Of a stretch of 64,000 nt of DNA, positions 59,801-64,000 are shown in pieces (within the stretch, counting starts at the first letter, position 1; every line of letters begins with the position of its first letter). Below the pieces are notes generated by a model. That model did not search any database. It saw only the letters and a list, made by a program, of their open reading frames with translations, and had not been told where the DNA came from. The translations under genes were made by a program, and so were the position numbers. The DNA is from Asterias rubens (taxonomy: Eukaryota; Echinodermata; Asteroidea; Forcipulatida; Asteriidae): positions 23,193,919 to 23,257,918 of the forward strand of contig NC_047062.1 of assembly GCF_902459465.1 (NCBI RefSeq). Reading direction: 5' to 3'.

Positions 59801-60503
59801 AATAGAATGCATGCTCTTTGCGTCGTGATCGTTATCGTCTTCGTTATCGCTGCAGTGTGACTCGGCCTTTAGCCTTCAGTCTTGTGGAGAATCCCCAATT
59901 TTTAAGCCCTGAGAGGAATAATTTTTGTCAACTTTTTTCTCCTGAGCAGGTCATAAAATAGTGCCCGGCTCAATTAGAAATGTATTCAAGATGCTTTTGT
60001 ATTTGAAGTTTCCTGAACGAGTTATTTGTTCAGATACATCAAGGAGTTTGTCCATGGTGACTTTGGTCGGACGACGCCCAACCTGGGAATTCTTCTCAAG
60101 TGTGATGTGGACATTCTAGAATTAGACGTTGAAGTAAGTATTTTAAAAAATTGAGATTTTTAACAAATTGTGGAAGAAAGTTAGGAACTGTTATTTTGTT
60201 TTCAGCATTTTTTCCTGGTTTTAAAAACAAGTTGGCCGAATTTAAAACAGAGCACACTGCCGAAAATTTAGCATTACACTATGTGACTATGTGACAGACA
60301 TGGTGCATTTCAAGTCTCCAATATAATTATTAATTATACAATGTACTGCTGTAATAAGTTCACTGTCAACCTTGTGCTCTGTCTTTACTTCATTCTCCTG
60401 TTATTTGTTCTTTCCCTAGTCAGTTGATGTTGACTGGCCTCCCTATCTCCCTGAGGAGGAGGATGCCGATGAGCAAATGAAGGAGGCAGAGGACAAAACC
60501 TGA
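47811..60503 (+). CDS. PUS10: PUS10, tRNA pseudouridine synthase, complete, 18 coding exons, 548 aa
   Basis: Pus10 makes pseudouridine 54/55 in the T arm of tRNAs; in vertebrates it also affects microRNA processing. Coding exons: 47811-47861, 48931-49068, 49884-50069, 51164-51250, 51633-51667, 52213-52324, 53099-53160, 53275-53317, 53685-53773, 54378-54460, 54846-54971, 55987-56043, 56710-56786, 57339-57394, 57955-58072, 58977-59119, 60034-60133, 60420-60503. All junctions are GT/AG and the frame is continuous (1647 nt). The N-terminal half carries the paired zinc-binding motifs C42-TR-C45 and C107-SV-C110. GRYNKYSRNLSQTPW follows near residue 295. The catalytic block GREDVDVRTLGRGRPF (345-360) contains the active-site Asp. 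YSALIW, TPVRVLHRRPLA and FVHGDFGRT follow, and the end is ESVDVDWPP plus an acidic tail. Length is close to the human protein (529). Nothing essential is missing. An AATAAA near 61018 could end the transcript. Confidence 0.97.
48067..48230. repeat. (TTTG)n-tailed dispersed repeat in PUS10 intron 1
   Basis: Two TTTG runs (48069-48092 and 48109-48141) are followed by AGATTATCTTCCGTTCAAGG and GAACTCGGCAAACTCACC, paralogous to 44010-44160. Confidence 0.65.
48288..48441. repeat. Foldback element in PUS10 intron 1
   Basis: TGGGTGCGTTCGTTTAGCTC with CCCTGGGT on the left is mirrored by GGGAAGCTAAATGAACGCAC with CCA on the right. GGCGTTTTTTTT / AAAAAAAACGCC forms the inner stem. Confidence 0.88.
48560..48655 (-). 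repeat. tRNA-derived SINE fragment in PUS10 intron 1
   Basis: The minus strand reads CGTGGTCCAGTGGTTAAAAC, then CAAGGTAATGGGTTCGAATC with CTACC, matching the 20921 family with an insertion between the boxes. Confidence 0.65.
48709..48810. repeat. Exact 51-bp tandem duplication
   Basis: TGGACTGCAGGATGTTTAAA starts at 48709 and again at 48760, with no difference seen between the copies. It is 120 bp upstream of PUS10 exon 2. Confidence 0.92.
50658..51050. repeat. 390-bp family foldback element, copy F
   Basis: It starts TTAAAGGCACTTGACACC and ends AAAGTGTCCAGTGCCTTTAA. It lies in PUS10 intron 3. Confidence 0.85.
52521..52702. repeat. 182-bp TTAA foldback element
   Basis: Ends TTAAGGCCCGGTCTCACAGG and the inverse (GTGACCGGGCCTTAA). 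The centre is CTATTGGTTGATGCTCCACG mirrored by GTTCAACCAATCGAG. It lies in PUS10 intron 6. The centre matches that of the element at 59689. Confidence 0.88.
53958..54285. repeat. 145-bp tandem repeat, 2.3 copies
   Basis: TGGCAATCAAAAACTCACTC starts copies at 53958, 54103 and 54248. They diverge by roughly 10-15 per cent by eye. It lies in PUS10 intron 9. Confidence 0.9.
55290..55418 (-). pseudogene. Inverted, decayed copy of PUS10 exon 13 and its splice sites
   Basis: Read on the minus strand, this stretch repeats 56686-56814. It includes the intron end (TTTTTGTTTGCAG), the exon start GGAGGCCATTTGTAGTGGAA, the remaining exon and the donor AAAAGGTGAGCACAGAGGGC. Changes include ACACAATAAGAACTTTCAGC where the exon has ACACAAGAGGAACTCACAGC, which gives a stop codon. 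It lies in intron 11 in the wrong orientation for splicing into PUS10. Confidence 0.93.
55415..55798. repeat. 390-bp family foldback element, copy G
   Basis: It starts TTAAAGGCAGTTGACACTAT and ends AGTGTCCACTGCCTTTAA. It abuts the inverted exon 13 copy directly, in PUS10 intron 11. Confidence 0.88.
55799..55920. repeat. Dispersed repeat ending GAAATTGGGCCC
   Basis: AGAGAAGGATTGTACATGTG with the following TTGGATAATAACCTTGTTCC closely matches 55218-55275. So the 390-bp element and the inverted exon copy appear inserted within, or flanked by, two copies of this repeat. Confidence 0.7.
58779..58804 (+). repeat. 26-bp copy of the start of PUS10 exon 16
   Basis: GGACCTGACATTATATCAGA with AGACAC is identical to 58976-59001, the last intron base plus the first 25 bases of exon 16. 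The copy lies 197 bp upstream in the intron and lacks the acceptor CAG in the same place. Confidence 0.9.
59200..59402. repeat. Foldback repeat of the GGGCCCAATTTCAT family
   Basis: GGGCCCAATTTCATAGAGCT and ACACAAATTTGCTTAGCATG are mirrored by CATGCTAAGCAAATTTGTGT and CAATGAAATTTGGCGC. Related ends occur near 27600, 55170, 55905 and 58900. Confidence 0.8.
59689..59872. repeat. 184-bp foldback element related to the one at 52521
   Basis: Ends GAGTCACACTGCAGCGATAG and the inverse (CGCTGCAGTGTGACTC). The centre (TTCTATTGGTTGAATGGCTC, then CACGCAGAATACGCAC) matches the centre of the 52521 element, although the outer arms differ. Confidence 0.88.
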
Positions 60504-62655
60504 AGATGTCGGAGACACTGTGATGAAGAAGAAGATAAACCCAAGTAAGATAGTTGGGTCCTCTGGCAAGATGTCAAAAGAACCTGAGAGTCTTGTGCCC
60601 ATAACATGTCTGACAACTATACTATTAAGCCAAATTGATAAAGCTGTTACTCAGAAAATACTGCTTAGCAGGACACCAGTTGCAACAATGTTAACTTCAT
60701 GGAATTTTTTTTCTGGTAAGCAGTTCCTGCTAAGAAATATTTTTCTGTGCTTAGCAAGTTTTTATGCTTATGGTTGGATGCCCTGGCCTGTGCTAAGGCA
60801 TTGGTGGCAATTGCCAATAATGCTGCTGGTCTGTGCCTCGGTGCCCCTTAAAATGCTTCTTTTAAAAACTCCTATATTTTTATCTTGGAGGTATCAGCGA
60901 CAACAGAAAATTATTCCTTTACAATAACTCAAAGCTCCTTACAGAAACTATTCACTAAGATCAACATATACATACTATTGCATACTTTATAAACTCTACA
61001 TTTTTGGTTGATTCTCAATAAACATATTTTTTGTTTGTATTGACAAAAGCCAGTCTTACAAGAAGTTGGGATGATAATTTAAAATTTTTGTTTCAAACAT
61101 CCTGGATACTTGTGGTTGACAAAAGCCACATTTGTAATGAGTAATCCTCTCAAGAAATTTCTTATCAAAAACATATTTTATTTGTTGTTAAAAAGGCAAT
61201 GGTACATATATTTTTTATTTTTTAATGATCGTTCATTTTCAGAAAAAAAAGTTGCAACATTTTTTGCTTCAAGGAAAGAGTTCATTTACACTGTGAAGAA
61301 AAGACTTTTTGATTCTTCGCATAAAAATAATGCATCAATGATCAATTCTCATTGTATAGCAGTCAGGTCAACACCTGTGTTAAAAAAGAAATTCATGTAC
61401 ATGCTCAAATAAACAGAAAAACTCAAAACATTTTAAAATCATGACTCTTTTTGTTCTTGTTTTTGTTAAACTGCAGCTTTATTTACACAATGACTCGGAT
61501 ATAAAAACAGTTGGATCTACACTAAAAGCAATTGTGAAAAAAGCTCACACATTCGCTGAAAGAATGGGAGACTTTTGGGACGATTGGTGGCAGCAGACTT
61601 ACCAGGTAAAATCCATTGTTCTCGGTCATGTGCACACGCTCAGAACTACGTAAACAATGGAAATTTACCTGGTAAGTCTGCTGCCACCTAGCAACCCAAA
61701 GTTTCCCATTGACATACTAAATTTTCTTTAAGTTGTATTCATGGAAAGTGATTTGTTTATATTTTTATTTTGGCCAATTTAAATTGCCCAAGACTGGACT
61801 TTAAACAGGAAATATTATTGTCTTATTACTACAAGCAAAGGTATTAAAATTTCTATGTTAACATAATTTGTTTCATTTTTGATTTATGATATCATGTACA
61901 CGCTTGGAAACAAAATAGCAAAATATATACATTCTTGTGATTGACTTTTTGGTATTTTTTCCCCGCTTTATTTCGTGACAACTTTGTCATCAGATCAGTA
62001 CAGCCTAAACTAGAAAAACAAATGTTTTCCTATTCTATAAAAAGCAAAATATTGAGGTTGTAAAAATATTTCCATTGATGATCTACTTGAACAGCAGATA
62101 CCAACATACTTTAGTAATAAAACATGGTGGGGAAAGTTACACTTAGATGAAAATATGAATACTAGGGACTGGTAAATTTTCAGTCCCCACAGATAACCAG
62201 CGGCCTAGCCTCGAAAAGGCCTCGGGGGCACGTGTCCCCCACCATTTTCCAGTGCCCCCCCCCCCCACCCAATAAAAAAGCTCACAACTACCTCTTAAAC
62301 CCAGCAAAAAAAAAAAAAAAAAACCATATTAACAAAATACAGTGGTCAAATAATATGACATTTACCTTTTAAAAAAATCAGTCCATTGTTTAATTCACAG
62401 GCTCATCTATTTTTACACAAACTTAAAAAAAAAAAAAAAAGGGATCATTTCAATCATGGATTTCTTAACACAGTTATCTCGCTACTAATAATTTGACATG
62501 GCAAAATCCTCTTGAGGCGTCACTACTTGTTTATCTCCATTCAATAACACTGTTGAAACAAAATGCGCAAGATGTTCATTTCGTCACCATTGAAGTATAA
62601 CAATTCAAATCTCTCATGTCAAGAAGGCACCATTTTGATGAAAATGAACCAAGAT
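60504..62655. other. PUS10 3' UTR and intergenic DNA
   Basis: No gene is seen. It holds a likely poly(A) signal near 61018, one foldback (61563-61710), a C tract (62261-62270) and two A tracts (62306-62323, 62425-62440). Confidence 0.45.
61563..61710. repeat. Foldback element
   Basis: AATGGGAGACTTTTGGGACG with GTGGCAGCAGACTTACCAGG on the left is mirrored by CCTGGTAAGTCTGCTGCCAC with CCAAAGTTTCCCATT on the right. Confidence 0.85.
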
Positions 62656-63695
62656 TTAATTCACTTTTCCGAGAATTCTCTTCCTGCGATCACCAAGGAT
62701 GACCCTGTTAAGTAAAACAGAAAAGATGTTTGTATGGTACCCTGTTTGCTTGTTAACTAAGGGAATCAATGTGCGGTGAAAGGTTGACAACTAGTGGTTT
62801 AATCCCAACGAGGTCAAGGTAAATTATCAAGAACCCGGCCTCGGCGGGTTTAAACCACTAGTTGAAAACCGATTCAACACACCTCGATTCCCATTCATAA
62901 ATACCTTTTCGGTAAAAAAAACATCAACACTTTTGGTCAAAAAGTAAAATAGATACAAAACTATAATTGTTCAATGATTTCTTTCAACACAACACCCCAC
63001 GTGATGTGGCACAACTGTCCCGGCCGTTGCTCTCGACCAATAGGAATGAAGAAACTGTCTTATAATCACAGGTGCAAGCTCGCGTGTCATGCCCATGTTT
63101 CAACACTTTTTACTGGTCATAAACAAAGGTTTATACACACCCACGTGACGCGCTCTCCACCAATAGGAATAGCGAAACTGTCTGAGGTATTTATGAATGT
63201 TGCATATATCAACATCACTCTAGGCAGTAGGCACCAGTCTGTTTGGAGTGAAGTCCGATGTGGAACCCATAAAAAAGTTCAAATCAATCTTTCTAAATCG
63301 GCATATAATGTGTTCAGCATAATTTGTTAAGATCTGAGAATCGTTAGCACAAAACGGGGGGGGGGGGGGGGAAAGGTAATTGTTTGAGGAGAAATACAAT
63401 ACAAATATACCATTGCCTTTATTTTATGGTTGCGTAAAATAGGTCTACAAGTTTTTTGTAGTTGCCATTGATATCCAAATATGTTTTGGTCAGAAATTGA
63501 TAATCCTTTTTTGTACTTTGTGTATAAAAAAAAAGTATTATGACGACTGCCGGACATTACCTGTAGACCAGGGCAGCAAGGAGACATCCCACTATTGGAC
63601 CAGCCCAGTACACATAATGATCGTCCCAGTACCCAGAGCAGATAGCTGCTGCAAACGAAACGGCAGGGTTGAATCCACCTCCAGATGTGTAGTAG
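62656..63695 (-). CDS. Aquaporin (MIP family), last two coding exons
   Basis: Exon pieces on the minus strand are 63695-63561 (acceptor ttctttag, donor GTAATG) and 62704-62656 (acceptor cttaacag, stop TAA). They join at a split codon with a continuous frame. The first piece has YYTSGGGFNPAVSFAAAICS, the second NPA half-helix of an aquaporin. It is followed by WDDHYVYWAGPIVGCLLAAL, the usual sixth membrane helix. The second gives the tail VILGDRRKRILGKVN, a short basic cytoplasmic end. In water-selective aquaporins the residue after this NPA is Arg, part of the aromatic/Arg filter; here it is Val, and the next GP pair is AA. Val or another hydrophobic residue there is reminiscent of AQP11/12-type proteins, but subfamily is not decided. 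Upstream exons lie beyond the window. Confidence 0.9.
62759..62895. repeat. Foldback element upstream of the aquaporin last exon
   Basis: GGGAATCAATGTGCGGTGAA, then TTGACAACTAGTGGTTTAAT, is mirrored by TTTAAACCACTAGTTGAAAA, then CACACCTCGATTCCC. It lies in the last intron of the aquaporin gene. Confidence 0.82.
62999..63190. repeat. Two diverged copies of a CACGTG / CCAAT-containing segment
   Basis: CACGTGA starts at 62999 and again at 63143. Each is followed by GCTCTC.ACCAATAGGAAT and then GAAACTGTCT in the same order. It lies in the last aquaporin intron. It may be a dispersed repeat or an intronic regulatory segment. Confidence 0.6.
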
Positions 63696-64000
63696 CTAAA
63701 GAAATCATGAACAATGGAAGAAATAAGTTGTGAAAGCATTCAATGAAGAACATTATACTTAGCTGGTGCAAAATGCTTACCAACCATAAGGACCTATGGA
63801 CACCATGTTTTAGCAATCTTTTACACCCTGTTTCTAGCCAACACCTTGACACTGGGTGATATCGACGCTCTGCAAAAACCACACAAGTGGGTGCAAACAG
63901 GGGACAGGAGTTCCCCCTCCCTGCCCTGTTCAGAACCCTTCCCCCCTAAATGAGATTTAAAAATGCACTAATGAAGGGTTCAATTCATTATATAGGGGCC
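63696..64000. other. Aquaporin intron sequence to window end
   Basis: Nothing coding is recognised. It is presumed intron upstream of the NPA exon on the minus strand. Confidence 0.4.

Noticed and set aside
61441-61653. Possible exon ending GDFWDDWWQQTYQ with a donor-like GTAAAA
   Set aside because: The end of the frame is the left arm of a foldback element (61563-61710), no neighbouring exon continues it, and it follows the PUS10 stop.

Overview
This is animal nuclear DNA: AT-rich, intron-rich and full of short non-autonomous repeats. I infer an echinoderm, most likely sea-star-like. The reasons are the intron-dense deuterostome-type gene models (PUS10, a C1orf198/DUF4706 homologue, ZFPL1, an aquaporin) and the abundance of foldback elements that begin TTAAAGGCACTGGACAC. 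The taxon call is from general familiarity, not from a search. A 481-base run of N (29386-29866) marks an assembly gap.

Layout. 1-850: a foldback repeat, then the last exon of ZFPL1 (+). 2382-3830 (-): a three-exon gene for a 122-residue membrane protein, tail-to-tail with ZFPL1. 5356-6424 (-) and 9738-10731 (+): two divergently oriented two-exon genes whose short second exons encode similar C-terminal modules, apparently an undescribed paralogous pair. 15990-17532: a 41-bp minisatellite. 18160-20796 (+): a third two-exon gene for a charged, disordered protein. 20800-28400: no convincing gene, with several palindromic repeats including a 517-bp tandem duplication. 28419-33690: about 30 visible copies of a 159-bp unit, nearly all carrying a tRNA-like sequence with intact A and B boxes and a T4 run. 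33700-40500: repeats and the probable 3' UTR of the next gene.

40503-60503 is the best-resolved part. A C1orf198/DUF4706 homologue (-, four coding exons) and PUS10 (+, eighteen coding exons) lie head to head across a 364-bp shared promoter. That promoter has a ZNF143/THAP11-like site and a YY1-like motif over the PUS10 start codon. PUS10 introns hold several foldback repeats, an inverted decayed copy of one of its own exons, and a 26-bp copy of the start of another. 62656-63695 (-): the last two exons of an aquaporin whose second NPA box is followed by Val instead of Arg.

The genes do not form a pathway. ZFPL1 is a Golgi protein, PUS10 modifies tRNA, the aquaporin is a channel, and the rest are of unknown function. 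All gene models were spliced by eye from GT/AG sites and frame continuity, and supported by remembered family sequences. No search or folding program was run.
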